64,000 bases of DNA from Janthinobacterium sp. FW305-129 (GCF_020858115.1 NZ_JACYMM010000011.1:1-64000); one strand, 5' to 3'; shown: positions 38,836-50,396, counted from the first letter of the stretch. Notes: generated from the letters alone by a model not told the origin. A program made the numbers and translations.

Positions 38836-39930
38836 TCATGCCAGTTTTTCCAATACGTGTGCGATCGCCTCATTGGCGTCGCGCTTGCCTGCTGCCAGTG
38901 CCGCCTGCGCCATATGCTGGCAGGTATCGCGGCTCAGCGATGCCAGCAGGGTGCTCAGCGACGCCGCACTCATTTCCGTCTGCGGCAGATGAATCGCCGC
39001 GCCTTGTTTTGCCATCCATTGCGCGTTGTCGCGCTGGTGGCTGGTGGTCGACGCCACCAGCGGCACGAGCACGCTGGCCACGCCGGCCGCCGTCAATTCC
39101 GACAGGGTGATGGCACCCGCACGGCAGATCACCAGGTCGGCCTCGGTATACGCCCTGGCCATGTCGTCGATGAAGTCGACCACTTTGGCTTGCACGCCCG
39201 CCTGCGCATATGCGGCATGCAGGGTGTCGATATTCTTCTTGCCCGACTGGTGCGTCACCAGCGGACGCTCGGCTTCCGGCACCAGCGCCAGCGCGGCAGG
39301 CAGGTTGTCGTTCAGCGCTTTCGCGCCCAGGCTGCCGCCCACCACGAGGATGCGCAACGGTCCGCTGCGGCCCGCGAAACGCGTGGCTGGCGGCACCATG
39401 GCGAGTATCTCGGCGCGCACGGGATTGCCCGTGACGATGGCCTTGCCGGCAGCGCTGCCGAAATCGGCGGGAAAGCCGAAGCACACCTGCTGCGCCAGCG
39501 GCACCAGGGTCTTGTTCGACAGCAGCAGCGCCGCGTCGGCATTGACCAGCACCAGCGGCACGCCCTTCAGGCGCGCCATCAGGCCGCCCGGCACGGTGAC
39601 GTAGCCGCCCATGCCCATCACCACGTCCGGCTTGCGGCTGGCGATGAAACGGCGGATGGCAAAGAAGCTGGCCAGCATCCTGAAGCCGCCCTGGATGGTG
39701 TGCGCCAGGCCCTTGCCGCGCATGCCGGAGAACGCGATGGCATCCATGGGAATGCCGCTTTTCGGCACCAGTTCCTGCTCCATGCCGTGGGTCGTGCCCA
39801 GCCAGCTCACTTCCCAGCCGCGCGCGCGCATCGTCTGCGCAATCGCCAGGCCAGGGAAAATATGGCCGCCGGTGCCGGCCGCCATGATCATCAGTCTTTT
39901 CGTCGTTTTCAATTTCGTCACGCTGTTCAT
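38836..39930 (-). CDS. murG: Lipid II synthase, GlcNAc transferase MurG
   Basis: MurG adds GlcNAc to lipid I at the cytoplasmic face of the membrane. The 364-residue GT-B enzyme has the first glycine-rich loop [16 protein letters not shown] (about 16-31), the second [12 protein letters not shown], and the donor-binding region [19 protein letters not shown]. The start overlaps the ftsW stop (ATGA). Confidence 0.96.
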   Translation of the reverse strand: MNSVTKLKTTKRLMIMAAGTGGHIFPGLAIAQTMRARGWEVSWLGTTHGMEQELVPKSGIPMDAIAFSGMRGKGLAHTIQGGFRMLASFFAIRRFIASRKPDVVMGMGGYVTVPGGLMARLKGVPLVLVNADAALLLSNKTLVPLAQQVCFGFPADFGSAAGKAIVTGNPVRAEILAMVPPATRFAGRSGPLRILVVGGSLGAKALNDNLPAALALVPEAERPLVTHQSGKKNIDTLHAAYAQAGVQAKVVDFIDDMARAYTEADLVICRAGAITLSELTAAGVASVLVPLVASTTSHQRDNAQWMAKQGAAIHLPQTEMSAASLSTLLASLSRDTCQHMAQAALAAGKRDANEAIAHVLEKLA

Positions 39931-41138
39931 AGCCGGCCTCCCCGCATCAGGATCCGGTTTTCATAATCGATGCGCAGCAAAATCGCCAGGCCGATACAGT
40001 TAATCAGTACGCCCGTGCCGCCATAACTCATCAAGGGCAAGGTCAGGCCCTTGGTCGGCAGCAGGCCCAGGTTCACGCCCATGTTGATGAAGGTTTGCAC
40101 GCCGATCCAGATGGCGATGCCTTTCGCCGTCAGGCCGGCAAAGGTCTGGTCGATGGCGATCGCCTGGCGGCCGATGTCAAATGCCCGCTTGATAATCCAG
40201 TAGAACATGCCGATCACGACCAGCACGCCCACCAGGCCCAGCTCCTCGCCGATCACGGCCAGCAAAAAGTCCGTATGCGCTTCGGGCAGATAATGCAGTT
40301 TTTCCACGCTGCCGCCCAGTCCCACGCCAAACAGTTCACCGCGTCCGAAGGCGATCAGCGAGTGCGTCAGCTGGTAAGCCTTGTTCAGCGCATTGTCTTC
40401 CTGCCACGGATCGAGATACGCAAAAAACCGCTCGCGGCGGAATTTCGACAAGGCGATGATAGTGACGAAGATCGCCGTCAGCATGGCGCCGATACCGCCG
40501 AACCAGATGGCGTTGACGCCACCCAAAAACAGGATGCCCATGGCGATGCAGACGATCACGCCGAAGGCGCCCAGGTCGGGCTCCATCAGCAGCAGCAAGC
40601 CGACGAAGCTGACAGCCAGCGCCATCGGCATGAAGCCCTTGGTCAGCTTGTGCATGTATTCCTGCTTGCGCACGGTGTAGTCGGCCGCGTACAGCACCAT
40701 CACCACCTTCATCAGTTCGGACGGCTGCGGCCGCAGGCCCGGCAGGTTCAGCCAACGGCGGCCGCCGTTGACGGACACGCCCAGGCCCGGTATCAGCACC
40801 ATCACCAGCAGCACCAGGGTGCCGATGAACAGCCACGGCGCCATCTTTTGCCAGGTGGCGACGGGGATGCGGAACACCAGCGCGCCGGCGATCACCGACA
40901 CGCCGATGAACAGCGCCTGGCGCACGACGAAATAATTGTTCGTATAAGCGGCGAACTTGCGCGCATCCGACAGCGAGATCGACGCCGAATACACCATCAC
41001 CATGCCCAGCAACATGAGCAGCAGGACAACCCACACCAGCGGCTTGTCATAGTCCATCATCTTCGACTGCCGCGCGCGGCCATCCAGCGGCTTGGCAGCC
41101 GAGCCGGAACCAAAGCTGAAGGGCAGTTGGAAGGCCAT
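39927..41138 (-). CDS. ftsW: Lipid II polymerase / division protein FtsW
   Basis: FtsW is the SEDS glycosyltransferase of the divisome, working with FtsI. The 403-residue protein has ten predicted spans and the SEDS features [20 protein letters not shown] and [12 protein letters not shown]. Start ATG 41138 shares one base with the murD stop (TGATG); the much longer open frame upstream lies inside murD and is not real. Confidence 0.95.
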   Translation of the reverse strand: MAFQLPFSFGSGSAAKPLDGRARQSKMMDYDKPLVWVVLLLMLLGMVMVYSASISLSDARKFAAYTNNYFVVRQALFIGVSVIAGALVFRIPVATWQKMAPWLFIGTLVLLVMVLIPGLGVSVNGGRRWLNLPGLRPQPSELMKVVMVLYAADYTVRKQEYMHKLTKGFMPMALAVSFVGLLLLMEPDLGAFGVIVCIAMGILFLGGVNAIWFGGIGAMLTAIFVTIIALSKFRRERFFAYLDPWQEDNALNKAYQLTHSLIAFGRGELFGVGLGGSVEKLHYLPEAHTDFLLAVIGEELGLVGVLVVIGMFYWIIKRAFDIGRQAIAIDQTFAGLTAKGIAIWIGVQTFINMGVNLGLLPTKGLTLPLMSYGGTGVLINCIGLAILLRIDYENRILMRGGRL

Positions 41139-42694
41139 CAGATATCCTGTCCGTTTTCCAGGGCGATGTCGCGCACGGCGTCGACAAACACCTGCGCGCG
41201 GTGCGCATAGTTCTTGAACATGTCCAGGCTCGCGCACGCGGGCGACAGCAGCACGGCATCGCCGGCCAGCGCCAGACTGCTGGCGCGCTTGACGGCCTCG
41301 GGCAAGGTGCTGCAATCGACGATGTCCACGCCGGCCGGCTCCAGCGCCGCGCGCAAGGCTGGCGCATCGCGGCCGATCAGCACCACGGCGCGCGCATAGC
41401 GCGACACGGGTTCGGCCAGCGGCGAGAAATCCTGCCCCTTGCCGTCGCCGCCGGCAATCAGCACCAGGCGCTGTTCCGCGCCGCCAAACGCCTTGCCCAG
41501 GCCGGACAACGCAGCCACTGTCGCGCCCACGTTGGTGCCCTTGCTGTCATCGTAGTATTCAACTTCAGCCACGGCCGTGATCAGCTCCACCCGGTGCGGC
41601 TCGCCCTGGTATTCGCGCAAGCCGTGCAGCAGCGGCGCAAATGGCAGGCCGATGGCGCGGCACAGGGCCAGCGCCGCCAGCGCATTCGAGGCGTTATGCT
41701 GGCCGCGGATTTTCAGCGCGTCGGCCGGCATCAGTTTCTTGGCCATCGTCGGCACCGGTTCCGGCGCCGGATCGTTCTTCCTGCGTTTTTTCTCGATCAC
41801 TTCTTCGCTGGGCACGGCTTGCGCCAGCCAGAAGATGCCGCGTTCATTGACGAGGCCAAAGCTGTCCACTTCCGCCGGTTCGCCCGTGCCGAAGGTGATC
41901 GTCTCGGTCAGCGGATCGGCCATGTGCATGACAGCCGCATCGTCGCGGTTCAATATGCGCACGGTCTGCTCGCCGAAGATGCGCGCCTTGTCGGCAGCGT
42001 AGGCCGCCATGTCGCCATGCCAGTCCAGGTGATCCTGCGACAGATTCAGGACCGTGGCCGCATCGGCCTGCAGGCTGAACGTCGTGTGCAGCTGGAAGCT
42101 GGACAACTCGAGTATCCATGCCTGCGGCAAGGTACTGGCGACGGGTTCGGCCGCTTCAGCGTCCGCCTCCACCGGCTGCGGCGCGGGCTCGGCATCGAGC
42201 ACCTCGCGCAGCACGTCCAGCGCGGCCGGGCTGATATTGCCGGCCACGCGCGTGGCCAGGCCCGCGCGTTCGCACAACAGGCCCACCAGGCTGGTGACGG
42301 TCGTCTTGCCGTTGGTGCCCGTGATGGCGATGACTTTCGGCGCATAGCCGCGTTCCGCCTTGAGCGCCGCCAGGGCCTGCGCGAACAGTTCGATCTCGCC
42401 CCACACGGGGATGTTCTTTTCCTGCGCCGCCGGGGCGATTCCAGCCAGTTCGCGGCCCGGCGCCAGGCCAGGGCTGACGGCGACGAAGTCGACGCCATCG
42501 AGCAGTTCGGCCGTGAAGGCGCCGGCGATGAACTGCGCCTGCGGCACGGCGGTCTGCAGCGCGGACAGGCGCTCAGGGGTTTGCCTTGTATCGGCCACGC
42601 GGACTAGCGCACCGCTGCGGGCCAGCCACAGGGCCATGGCCAGCCCCGATTCGCCGAGGCCCAGTACCAGTGCGGTTTTATCTTGGTACATCAT
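41138..42694 (-). CDS. murD: UDP-N-acetylmuramoyl-L-alanine--D-glutamate ligase
   Basis: MurD adds D-Glu to UDP-MurNAc-L-Ala. The 518-residue protein has the N-terminal [17 protein letters not shown] fold, the ATP loop [14 protein letters not shown] (about residue 120) and the conserved [13 protein letters not shown] near the C-terminal domain. It is longer than typical MurD (about 440-460 residues) because of two charged low-complexity inserts near residues 170-195 and 300-325. The start may be ATG 42694 or 42691. Confidence 0.95.
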   Translation of the reverse strand: MMYQDKTALVLGLGESGLAMALWLARSGALVRVADTRQTPERLSALQTAVPQAQFIAGAFTAELLDGVDFVAVSPGLAPGRELAGIAPAAQEKNIPVWGEIELFAQALAALKAERGYAPKVIAITGTNGKTTVTSLVGLLCERAGLATRVAGNISPAALDVLREVLDAEPAPQPVEADAEAAEPVASTLPQAWILELSSFQLHTTFSLQADAATVLNLSQDHLDWHGDMAAYAADKARIFGEQTVRILNRDDAAVMHMADPLTETITFGTGEPAEVDSFGLVNERGIFWLAQAVPSEEVIEKKRRKNDPAPEPVPTMAKKLMPADALKIRGQHNASNALAALALCRAIGLPFAPLLHGLREYQGEPHRVELITAVAEVEYYDDSKGTNVGATVAALSGLGKAFGGAEQRLVLIAGGDGKGQDFSPLAEPVSRYARAVVLIGRDAPALRAALEPAGVDIVDCSTLPEAVKRASSLALAGDAVLLSPACASLDMFKNYAHRAQVFVDAVRDIALENGQDI

Positions 42695-43869
42695 CAGCGC
42701 AGCTTCAAAGTGGTCAGGCCGAGCAGCACCAGCATCATGGTGATGATCCAGAAACGCACGACCACCTGCGTCTCCTTCCAGCCTTTTTGTTCAAAATGGT
42801 GGTGCAACGGCGCCATCAGGAAGACGCGGCGGCCGGCGCCATAGCGCTTCTTGGTGTACTTGAACCAGACGACCTGGATGATCACGGACAGCGTTTCGAC
42901 GACGAAGATGCCGCCCATAATGAACAGGACGATTTCCTGGCGCACGATGACGGCGATGGTGCCCAGTGCGCCGCCCAGCGCCAGCGCGCCCACGTCGCCC
43001 ATGAACACTTTGGCGGGGTGGGTGTTATACCAGAGGAAGGCCAGGCCGGAACCGGCCAGCGCGCCGCAGAAGATCACCAGTTCGCCGGCGCCCGGAATGT
43101 GCGGGATGAACAGGTAGCGCGCATACGTGGCGTTGCCCGTCAGGTAGGCGAACAGGCCCAGGGCCGTGCCCACCATCACGGTCGGCATGATGGCCAGGCC
43201 ATCGAGGCCGTCCGTGAAGTTGACGGCGTTGCTGGTGCCGACGATGACGCAATAGGTCAGCGCGATAAAGCCCCACACGCCCAGCGGATAGCTGATGGTC
43301 TTGAAGAACGGCACGATCAAATCGGCCTTCGGCGGCAGGTCCATGGCGAAGCCCGACTGCACCCAGGCGTAGATCAGATTCCACACGTGGCCCGCGTCAG
43401 GTTCCGACACGGAGACGGAAAACGCCAGGTAAAACGCGGCGACGATGCCGATCAGCGACTGCCAGAAGTATTTTTCACGCGAGCGCATGCCCTCCGGATC
43501 CTGGTGCACCACCTTGCGGTAGTCGTCGGCCCAGCCGACGGCGCCAAAGCCCAGGGTGACGATCAGCACGGGCCAGATGAAGCGGTTCGACAGGTCGGCC
43601 CACAGCAAGGTGGAAATGCCGATGGCGATGAGGATCAGCACACCGCCCATGGTGGGCGTGCCGTGCTTTTTCAGATGCGTTTGCGGGCCGTCCGTGCGCA
43701 CGGCCTGGCCGACCTTCATGCGCGTGAGCATGCGGATCACGGCGGGGCCGGCGCACAGGCCGATCAAAATCGCCGTCAGGGTGGCGAAGACGGCGCGGAA
43801 AGTGATGAAGTTAAAGACCCGCAATGGGCCAATGTCGTCCTGGAAATAATGAGCGAGCCAGAGCAGCAT
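42694..43869 (-). CDS. mraY: Phospho-N-acetylmuramoyl-pentapeptide transferase
   Basis: MraY makes lipid I on undecaprenyl phosphate. The 391-residue polytopic protein has the conserved [11 protein letters not shown] and DDYRKV (catalytic Asp-Asp) motifs, [16 protein letters not shown], and [15 protein letters not shown] near the C-terminus. It starts 2 bp after murF and shares one base with murD. Confidence 0.97.
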   Translation of the reverse strand: MLLWLAHYFQDDIGPLRVFNFITFRAVFATLTAILIGLCAGPAVIRMLTRMKVGQAVRTDGPQTHLKKHGTPTMGGVLILIAIGISTLLWADLSNRFIWPVLIVTLGFGAVGWADDYRKVVHQDPEGMRSREKYFWQSLIGIVAAFYLAFSVSVSEPDAGHVWNLIYAWVQSGFAMDLPPKADLIVPFFKTISYPLGVWGFIALTYCVIVGTSNAVNFTDGLDGLAIMPTVMVGTALGLFAYLTGNATYARYLFIPHIPGAGELVIFCGALAGSGLAFLWYNTHPAKVFMGDVGALALGGALGTIAVIVRQEIVLFIMGGIFVVETLSVIIQVVWFKYTKKRYGAGRRVFLMAPLHHHFEQKGWKETQVVVRFWIITMMLVLLGLTTLKLR

Positions 43870-43871
43870 GA

Positions 43872-45302
43872 TTAGTGAGCTTCCTTGTTTTTGTTGTTTG
43901 AACCAATCAAATGCTGCACGGCCCGTTCCATCTTCATGAAGCGGGAGCCCTTGATTAATACTGTTGCATCCGAACGGCCGGACAGACGCGCATCGAGCGC
44001 CGCCAGCAAGCCGTCGAACTGTTCGAAATACTCCACGACCGTGCCTGATTCCTGGCTTGCGGCAGCCTGCGCCGGATTCACCAGATGGCGCGCCAGGCCG
44101 CCCGTCGCCAGCACGTATTCGATGCCTTTGGCGGCGGCGTAGGCGCCGATCTCTTCGTGGAACTGCTGCCCCTGCGTGCCGACTTCGCCCATCTCGCCCA
44201 GCACCAGGATGCGCGGTTTTGCTGCCTGCGCCAGCACGTCGATGGCCGCGCGCGCCGAATCCGGATTGGCGTTATACGTGTCGTCGATGATGGTGGCGCC
44301 GTTGGCGGCACGTTTTTTCTGCAGGCGGCCATTCACGGGCGCGAACGCCTCCAGGCCCTGCTTGATATGTTCTGGCGCGATGCCGGCGCCGACGGCGCAT
44401 GCCACCGCGGCCAGCGCATTGCGCACATTGTGGTCGCCCGCCGCCTGCAGGCCGACAAAAAACTGGCGCAAGCTGCCATCCTGTGCGCGCACGCTGACGA
44501 ACAAGTCGCTGCCAAAATCCTCGGCCGCGCGGTGCGTACAGCTCACGTCGGCGTCTTTCGACAGGCCGAAGGTGATGACGGCACGCGCGCCGGCCAGTTC
44601 GCGCCACAAGGGCGTAAATTCATCGCCGTGCGGGAAGACGGCCACGCCGTCATGCGCCAGGGCTGCCAGCGCGGCGCCGTTCTCGCGCGCCACCGCTTCC
44701 ACCGTGTGCATGAATTCCTGGTGTTCGCGCTGCGCGTTGTTGACCATCGCCAGGGTCGGCGCGGCAATCGCGGCCAGACGCGCGATTTCGCCCGGATGGT
44801 TCATGCCCATCTCGATGACGGCCGCCTTGTGTTCTTCATTCAGGCGGAACAGGGTCAATGGCACGCCGATTTCATTATTCAGGTTGCCGCGCGTGGCCAG
44901 GCGCGCTTCTTCGCCAAAGGCCGCCGCCAGGATCGATGAAATCATTTCCTTGACGGTGGTCTTGCCGTTGCTGCCGGTGACGCCGATGACGGGCACATTG
45001 AAACGGCCGCGCCAGTGGTTGGCGATGCGGCCCAGCGCGGCCAGGGTATCGGGCACCACGATGGCCGCTACCTTGCCGCTGTCCCAGCCTGCGGGCAGGC
45101 GCTCGACCACCACGGCGGCGACGCCGCTGGCGGCCACTTGTTCAAGAAAATCGTGGGCGTCGAAACTCTCGCCGCGCAGGGCGACGAACAGCGAACCGGC
45201 CTGGGCGCTGCGGCTGTCGGTGGAAACGCCGTCAAAAACGGCATCGCCCGTGAGCTGCGCCCCTTGCAGCGACGGCATCAGTTCTGTCAGGGTGCCGCGC
45301 AT
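43872..45302 (-). CDS. murF: UDP-N-acetylmuramoyl-tripeptide--D-alanyl-D-alanine ligase
   Basis: MurF adds D-Ala-D-Ala to the UDP-MurNAc tripeptide. The 476-residue Mur ligase has the N-terminal substrate domain ([20 protein letters not shown]), the ATP loop [15 protein letters not shown] (about residue 110) and the [15 protein letters not shown] motif specific for MurF. It shares one base with murE. Confidence 0.96.
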   Translation of the reverse strand: MRGTLTELMPSLQGAQLTGDAVFDGVSTDSRSAQAGSLFVALRGESFDAHDFLEQVAASGVAAVVVERLPAGWDSGKVAAIVVPDTLAALGRIANHWRGRFNVPVIGVTGSNGKTTVKEMISSILAAAFGEEARLATRGNLNNEIGVPLTLFRLNEEHKAAVIEMGMNHPGEIARLAAIAAPTLAMVNNAQREHQEFMHTVEAVARENGAALAALAHDGVAVFPHGDEFTPLWRELAGARAVITFGLSKDADVSCTHRAAEDFGSDLFVSVRAQDGSLRQFFVGLQAAGDHNVRNALAAVACAVGAGIAPEHIKQGLEAFAPVNGRLQKKRAANGATIIDDTYNANPDSARAAIDVLAQAAKPRILVLGEMGEVGTQGQQFHEEIGAYAAAKGIEYVLATGGLARHLVNPAQAAASQESGTVVEYFEQFDGLLAALDARLSGRSDATVLIKGSRFMKMERAVQHLIGSNNKNKEAH

Positions 45303-46822
45303 CAGTTCGTCCTCATCATGGTCAGGCGCGCGGACAGGGCCAGCTGCGCATGGTCGGCGTCGGAGAACGGCAGCTTCTTGCCCTTGATTTCCTGGTACGG
45401 CTCATGGCCCTTGCCCGCCAACAGGATCACGTCCGGCTTGGCCGCGTGCTTGATGGCCGACAGGATGGCGGCGGCGCGGTCTTCGATGGCTTGCGGCTGC
45501 GGGCCGTCGGCACGCATGCCTGCGACGATCTGCGCGATGATGGCGTGCGGGTCTTCGCTGCGCGGATTGTCGCTGGTGACCAGCACGTGATCGGCCAGCT
45601 GCGCGATGGCGCCCATCTGCGGACGCTTGCCCGGATCGCGGTCGCCGCCGCAGCCGAACACGCACCACAGCTGGCCGCCCCGCTCCTGCGCCACCTGGCG
45701 CAAGGCGGCCAGGGTTTTTTCCAGCGCGTCCGGCGTATGCGCGTAATCGATGACGACCATCGGCGCGTCCTGTCCACCCACCTGCTGCATGCGGCCCGGG
45801 GCCGGCTGCAGCGATTCGATGCCGTCGATGGCGGCGCGCAGGCCGGTGCCGTGCGCCAGCAAGGCGCCCAGCACGGCCAGCGCGTTGCTGATATTGAAAT
45901 GGCCCACCAGCTGCGTCTTGACGAGCGCCACGCCCAGCGCGCACTCCAGGTGGAAGTCGGTGCCGGCATTGCGGCTGCGGAACTGGCTGGCGCGCAGCAT
46001 CAGCACGCCAGGCAGATCGGGCAAGGCCGCCGCATCCTGCAAGGTATAGCCGATGACGGGATACGCGCCGGCCAGCTTGCCGTCCACGTGCGCCGCCAGG
46101 CGCAGGCCCATGGGGTCGTCCAGGTTGATGACGGCCGTTTTCAGGCCGGGCCAGTCGAACAGTTTTACTTTGGCCGCCTCGTAAGCCGCCATGTCGCCAT
46201 GGTAGTCGAGGTGGTCGCGCGTCAGATTGGTAAACATGGCGACGTCGAAATGCATGCCGGCAGCGCGTTCCTGGTCCAGGCCAATCGACGACACTTCGAT
46301 GGCAACGGCCTTGGCGCCAGCGTCGCGCATGACGGCCAGTTTGCGTGCCAGCAGCACGGCGTCGGGCGTGGTGTAGCCGGTGACGTCGAATTCGATGGCG
46401 CCGCGCGGCTTGCACAGGCCCACGCCCAAGGTCCCGATGACGGACGATGTTTCGCCCAGGCGCGCCAGGGCTTGCGCCAGCCAGAGCGCGCACGAGGTCT
46501 TGCCATTCGTGCCAGTCACGCCGGCGCTGAACATGGCGCTGTCGGGCATATCGTAAAAAGCATGCGCCACGGGGCCGGCCAGGCGCTTCAGGTCGCTGAC
46601 CAGCAGATGCGGCACGGTCCATGCGGCGTTCCATTCCACGGCGTCATGCACGATGGCGGCGGCGCCCTGCGCGATGGCGGCGTCGATGAAATGTGTGGCG
46701 CCCGCGTAGGCGAAAAATACGTCGCCGCGCTGCACGCGGCGCGAATCGGACGTCAGCTGCCCCGACGGGGCAGCCGTTTTGATCCACAAACTGATGTCTT
46801 GTATGGTCATGAGTGACTTCAC
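45302..46822 (-). CDS. murE: UDP-N-acetylmuramoyl-tripeptide synthetase MurE
   Basis: MurE adds the third residue of the stem peptide. The 506-residue enzyme has LTSDSRRVQRGDVFFAYAG, the ATP loop GVTGTNGKTSCALWL (about residue 103) and the C-terminal TSDNPRSEDP motif; the DNPR form is typical of meso-diaminopimelate-adding enzymes. The start is taken as the GTG at 46822, in a GTGA overlap with the ftsI stop and with GGAGG 4 bp upstream. ATG 46810 is the alternative. Confidence 0.95.
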   Translation of the reverse strand: MKSLMTIQDISLWIKTAAPSGQLTSDSRRVQRGDVFFAYAGATHFIDAAIAQGAAAIVHDAVEWNAAWTVPHLLVSDLKRLAGPVAHAFYDMPDSAMFSAGVTGTNGKTSCALWLAQALARLGETSSVIGTLGVGLCKPRGAIEFDVTGYTTPDAVLLARKLAVMRDAGAKAVAIEVSSIGLDQERAAGMHFDVAMFTNLTRDHLDYHGDMAAYEAAKVKLFDWPGLKTAVINLDDPMGLRLAAHVDGKLAGAYPVIGYTLQDAAALPDLPGVLMLRASQFRSRNAGTDFHLECALGVALVKTQLVGHFNISNALAVLGALLAHGTGLRAAIDGIESLQPAPGRMQQVGGQDAPMVVIDYAHTPDALEKTLAALRQVAQERGGQLWCVFGCGGDRDPGKRPQMGAIAQLADHVLVTSDNPRSEDPHAIIAQIVAGMRADGPQPQAIEDRAAAILSAIKHAAKPDVILLAGKGHEPYQEIKGKKLPFSDADHAQLALSARLTMMRTN

Positions 46823-48597
46823 ATGGCCTCCGGGCCGGCATTGGCCGGGACCACGATTTCGGTAACGGAGGAATCGGGCGGTACGTTCATCGCGCGCAGC
46901 GCGTTGGTCGCAATCGCCGCGAAAGCGGGAGCGGCGACCTGGCCGCCATAGTGGGCGGGGCCGGTCGGTTCATCGATCATCACGGCAATGATGAAGCGCG
47001 GCGCCGACATCGGCACCATGCCCACGAAAGAGCCGATGTATTTGCGCGGCATCGCGTAGCGGCCGTTTTCCACTTTATAGGCGGTGCCTGTCTTGCCGCC
47101 CACGCGGTAGCCGGCAACCTGGGCGCGCTTGGCCGAGCCGTGCGCGCCGGAGACCACCAGTTCCAGCATGGCGCGCATTTCGGCGGCCGTCTTCGGCTTG
47201 ATCACTTGCTGGCCCACGGGCAGTTCATTGACCTTCTGGAATGACAGGGGAATCGTGTCGCCGTCGCGCGCGAACATCATATAAGAGCGCGCCAACTGGA
47301 TCAGCGACACGGAAATGCCGTTACCGTAGCTCATGGTCGCCTGTTCCACCGGGCGCCACGATTTATACGGACGCACGCGGCCGGCCACGGCGCCGGGGAA
47401 GCCCCATTTCGGCTGCTGGCCGAAGCCCACCTTGGTAAACATTTCCCACATTTCCTGCGACGGCATGCCCAGCGCGATCTTCGAGGTGCCGATGTTCGAC
47501 GACATCTCGATGATTTCGGAGACGTTGATCACGCCGTGCGGCTTGGTGTCGGTGATCGTGCGGTCGGCGATGGTGTAGCGGCCCGGGCCCGTGTCGATCA
47601 GGGTGGTCGGCTTGACCCGGCCCGTGTCGAGCGCCAGCGACACCGTGATCGGTTTCAGGGTCGAACCGGGCTCAAAAGTATCGGTCATGACGCGGTTGCG
47701 CAACTGCTGGCCCGTGAGCTTGCGGCGGTCGTTCGGGTCGTAGCTCGGGTAATTGGCCAGGGCCAGCACTTCGCCCGTGTGCACGTCGAGCACCACGGCG
47801 CCGCCCGCCTTGGCATTGAATTTTTCCACCGCTTCCTTCAGCTGCGTGAAGGCGATGTACTGGATCTTGCTGTCGACGGACAGGGTCAGGTCCTTGCCGT
47901 CATGCGGTTCGTGGATGAAGCCGATGTCTTCGACGATGTGGCCCAGGCGGTCCTTGATCACGCGGCGGCTGCCGGTGGTGCCGACGAGGGTTTTCTGCTG
48001 CGCCAGTTCCATGCTTTCCTGGCCCACGTCTTCCACGTTGGTAAAGCCCACCACGTGGGTCATCACTTCGCCCTGCGGATAAAAGCGCTTGTATTCCTTG
48101 CGCTCGTCGATGCCGTCGATGCCCAGCTTGGAAATCTTGTCGGCCACATCCATCTCGACCTGGCGTTTCAGGTAAACGAAGCTGCGGTCCGAATCGAGCT
48201 TCTTGCGCAATTCGTTGACGTTCATTTCCAGCAGGCCGGCCAGCGCATTGATTTTTTCAGGGGACGCCTGCAGCACGTCGTCGGGAATGGCCCAGATGGC
48301 TTTCACGGGGACGGACGACGCCAGCACCTGGCCGTTGCGGTCGGTGATCTTGCCGCGCGTGGCCGGCAGTTCGAGCGTACGCTCGTAGCGCGCCTTGCCC
48401 TGTTTTTGCAGGAACTGCGTCGACACGCCCTGCAGCCACAGGGCGCGCGCGCCCAGGCCGGCGAAAGCGAAGAACAGCAGGAACAGCACGACGCGCGAAC
48501 GCCAGACGGGCAGACGCACCGCCAGTACGGGGTTCTTCGAGAATGGCACGCCTTTCGATGCCGCCACCCGGCCGTTGCTGTTACCGCCCAACTTCAT
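46819..48597 (-). CDS. ftsI: Division-specific transpeptidase (PBP3)
   Basis: FtsI cross-links septal peptidoglycan. The 592-residue class B penicillin-binding protein has a short N-terminal tail, one membrane span at about 33-53, a dimerisation domain, and a transpeptidase domain. That domain has SxxK in EPGSTLKPI, SxN in SYGNGIS and KTGT in GGKTGTAYK. It shares one base with ftsL (TAATG). Confidence 0.97.
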   Translation of the reverse strand: MKLGGNSNGRVAASKGVPFSKNPVLAVRLPVWRSRVVLFLLFFAFAGLGARALWLQGVSTQFLQKQGKARYERTLELPATRGKITDRNGQVLASSVPVKAIWAIPDDVLQASPEKINALAGLLEMNVNELRKKLDSDRSFVYLKRQVEMDVADKISKLGIDGIDERKEYKRFYPQGEVMTHVVGFTNVEDVGQESMELAQQKTLVGTTGSRRVIKDRLGHIVEDIGFIHEPHDGKDLTLSVDSKIQYIAFTQLKEAVEKFNAKAGGAVVLDVHTGEVLALANYPSYDPNDRRKLTGQQLRNRVMTDTFEPGSTLKPITVSLALDTGRVKPTTLIDTGPGRYTIADRTITDTKPHGVINVSEIIEMSSNIGTSKIALGMPSQEMWEMFTKVGFGQQPKWGFPGAVAGRVRPYKSWRPVEQATMSYGNGISVSLIQLARSYMMFARDGDTIPLSFQKVNELPVGQQVIKPKTAAEMRAMLELVVSGAHGSAKRAQVAGYRVGGKTGTAYKVENGRYAMPRKYIGSFVGMVPMSAPRFIIAVMIDEPTGPAHYGGQVAAPAFAAIATNALRAMNVPPDSSVTEIVVPANAGPEAM

Positions 48598-48866
48598 TAT
48601 TCGCCCTCCGTCAGGTATTGCGTACGCGCCGCCGTCAGCGGCGTCATGCTCAGGTCACGCCGTGCAATCGCTTCGATGCGTTCATGCTTGCCCAGGGTGG
48701 ACTGGTCCAGCTGCAGCTGCGCCCAGTCGATGTCGAGCTGGCGCGACAGCGCTTGCGCGCGCTCCAGGTCGATCAGCAGGTGGCGCGACTGGTACTGCGC
48801 GTTCACCAGCGACAGGCCGCAGCACACCAGCAGGGCCGACAGCACGACACACAGCTTGCCAGTCAT
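48597..48866 (-). CDS. ftsL: Cell division protein FtsL
   Basis: This small bitopic divisome protein of 89 residues has a membrane span at about 4-24 ([21 protein letters not shown]) followed by a coiled-coil-like segment ([26 protein letters not shown]). It lies between rsmH (ATGA overlap) and ftsI, the usual position. Confidence 0.93.
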   Translation of the reverse strand: MTGKLCVVLSALLVCCGLSLVNAQYQSRHLLIDLERAQALSRQLDIDWAQLQLDQSTLGKHERIEAIARRDLSMTPLTAARTQYLTEGE

Positions 48867-49834
48867 CGGGCGCCGCCACTGACTGGGATGGGCAAACGCT
48901 GCGCCACGCGCATCACGGCCGAACGCGAACGGGGATTGCCCTCGATCTCGGCGTCGGACGGCTTCATCTTCGAAATCAGCTTCATTTCCGGCTGCGGCAA
49001 GTCGACCGCGCGGATCGGCAGGCGGCGGTCAGGCTGCTCCACGTTCGCCTTCGAGGCGAAGAAGCGCTTGACCATGCGGTCTTCCAGCGAATGAAAACTG
49101 ATCACCGCCATGCGCGCACCGGGCGCCAGGCAGGCATATGCCTGGTTCAAGCCGATCTCGAGATCCTCGAGCTCTTTGTTAATGAAAATGCGTATGGCCT
49201 GAAAGGTGCGGGTAGCGGGGTCCTTACCCTTCTCGCGGGTCTTGACGGCGCCTGCCACGATGCCGGCAAGCTGTCGTGTGCTTGAAATTGGCTGGACTGC
49301 CCGGCCAGCAACAATCGCCTTTGCAATCTGAAAAGCAAACCGTTCTTCCCCATAATCGCGTATCACTTTCTCTAAATTCTGCTCGGTTTCCACCGCCAGC
49401 CATTCGGCCGCGGAGATGCCGCGCGTAGTATCCATGCGCATGTCCAGCGGCCCGTCGTTGCGGAAGCTGAAACCGCGCGCCGCGTCGTCGACCTGCGGCG
49501 ACGAGATGCCCAGGTCGAGCAGGATGCCGTCCACTTGCTGCACGCCGCGTTCGGCCAGGCTGGCCGTCATGGTGGCAAAGCTGTCATGGACGATGTCAAA
49601 GCGAGGGTCGCCGATCTGTTCGGCCGTGGCGATGGCCTGCAAATCCTTGTCGAAGCCGATCAGGCGCGCGTCAGCGGCCAGGCGCGACAGGATCAAGCGG
49701 CTATGGCCGCCGCGGCCAAACGTGCCATCGACGTAAATGCCGTGCGCGCGGTCGCCCGACAGGTCGAGCGCATTGACCGCTTCATCGAGCAGCACCGTGC
49801 GATGCTGAAATTCCGGCACCGTGAGTTGTGTCAT
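48863..49834 (-). CDS. rsmH: 16S rRNA m4C1402 methyltransferase
   Basis: RsmH (MraW) methylates N4 of C1402 in 16S rRNA. The 323-residue protein has [13 protein letters not shown] at the N-terminus, the SAM loop [12 protein letters not shown] (about 34-45), [23 protein letters not shown] and the C-terminal [15 protein letters not shown]. It follows mraZ by 9 bp. Confidence 0.97.
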   Translation of the reverse strand: MTQLTVPEFQHRTVLLDEAVNALDLSGDRAHGIYVDGTFGRGGHSRLILSRLAADARLIGFDKDLQAIATAEQIGDPRFDIVHDSFATMTASLAERGVQQVDGILLDLGISSPQVDDAARGFSFRNDGPLDMRMDTTRGISAAEWLAVETEQNLEKVIRDYGEERFAFQIAKAIVAGRAVQPISSTRQLAGIVAGAVKTREKGKDPATRTFQAIRIFINKELEDLEIGLNQAYACLAPGARMAVISFHSLEDRMVKRFFASKANVEQPDRRLPIRAVDLPQPEMKLISKMKPSDAEIEGNPRSRSAVMRVAQRLPIPVSGGAR

Positions 49835-49843
49835 TACGGAGCC

Positions 49844-50272
49844 TTAGAAAGAAAAATTGGAAAGTACATCGGGGGTGCCGGCATCGATTGCCTGCTGTTC
49901 TTTGTCGGCCAACTTGGCGGCATCCCATATTTCAAAGTGGCTGCCCATGCCGATCATCATGACTTCGCGCGCCAGTCCGACGGCGTTGCGCAATTCGGGC
50001 GAGATCAGCACGCGGCCCGCCGAGTCCAGCTCGACGTCGACGGCGTTGCCGAGGAAGATGCGCTGCCAGGCGCGCGCCGACATGGGCCAGGCGGCGATTT
50101 GCTGGCGGTGGCTTTCCCACACGGGACGGGGGAAAAACAGCAGGCAGCCATCGGGGTGTTTGGTCAGGGTCAAGCGGCCTTCGCATTGAATCGACAGCGC
50201 GTCACGGTGCTTGGCAGGGATAGACATCCTGCCTTTGGCATCGAGATTGATTGCGGACGCGCCTTGAAACAC
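49844..50272 (-). CDS. mraZ: Transcriptional regulator MraZ
   Basis: MraZ is the AbrB-like ring-shaped regulator that binds the promoter of its own cluster. The 142-residue protein has two repeats, [15 protein letters not shown] near the N-terminus and [15 protein letters not shown] in the second half. The start is the GTG at 50272 ([14 protein letters not shown]), with AAGG 6 bp upstream. Family members start at this residue although an ATG-initiated frame runs 25 codons further. A matching operator lies upstream. Confidence 0.95.
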   Translation of the reverse strand: MFQGASAINLDAKGRMSIPAKHRDALSIQCEGRLTLTKHPDGCLLFFPRPVWESHRQQIAAWPMSARAWQRIFLGNAVDVELDSAGRVLISPELRNAVGLAREVMMIGMGSHFEIWDAAKLADKEQQAIDAGTPDVLSNFSF

Positions 50273-50334
50273 GGAAGACCTTTTTTTGAGCTTGGCTTGC
50301 GACGCTTGCGCATCACGATGAAAAGGGAAAATTT

Positions 50335-50369
50335 CCCACAAAAACACACTTTTTCACACAGTTGCCCAC
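50335..50369 (-). promoter_or_regulatory. MraZ operator, four repeats
   Basis: On the minus strand four GTGKG pentamers recur at an exact 10-bp period with 5-bp spacers: GTGGG (50369-50365), GTGTG (50359-50355), GTGTG (50349-50345) and GTGGG (50339-50335). MraZ is known to bind TGGG-type repeats spaced this way. The array starts at the -10 box and covers the expected transcription start, so binding should repress. Confidence 0.85.
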
Positions 50370-50396
50370 TTTAGAGGAAGCAAAGATAGTGGTCAA
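50368..50396 (-). promoter_or_regulatory. Promoter of the division and cell wall cluster
   Basis: On the minus strand a -35 TTGACC (50396-50391) and -10 TAAAGT (50373-50368) have a 17-bp spacer. Transcription would begin near 50361, giving a leader of about 90 nt before mraZ and running into the MraZ repeats. Confidence 0.7.
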
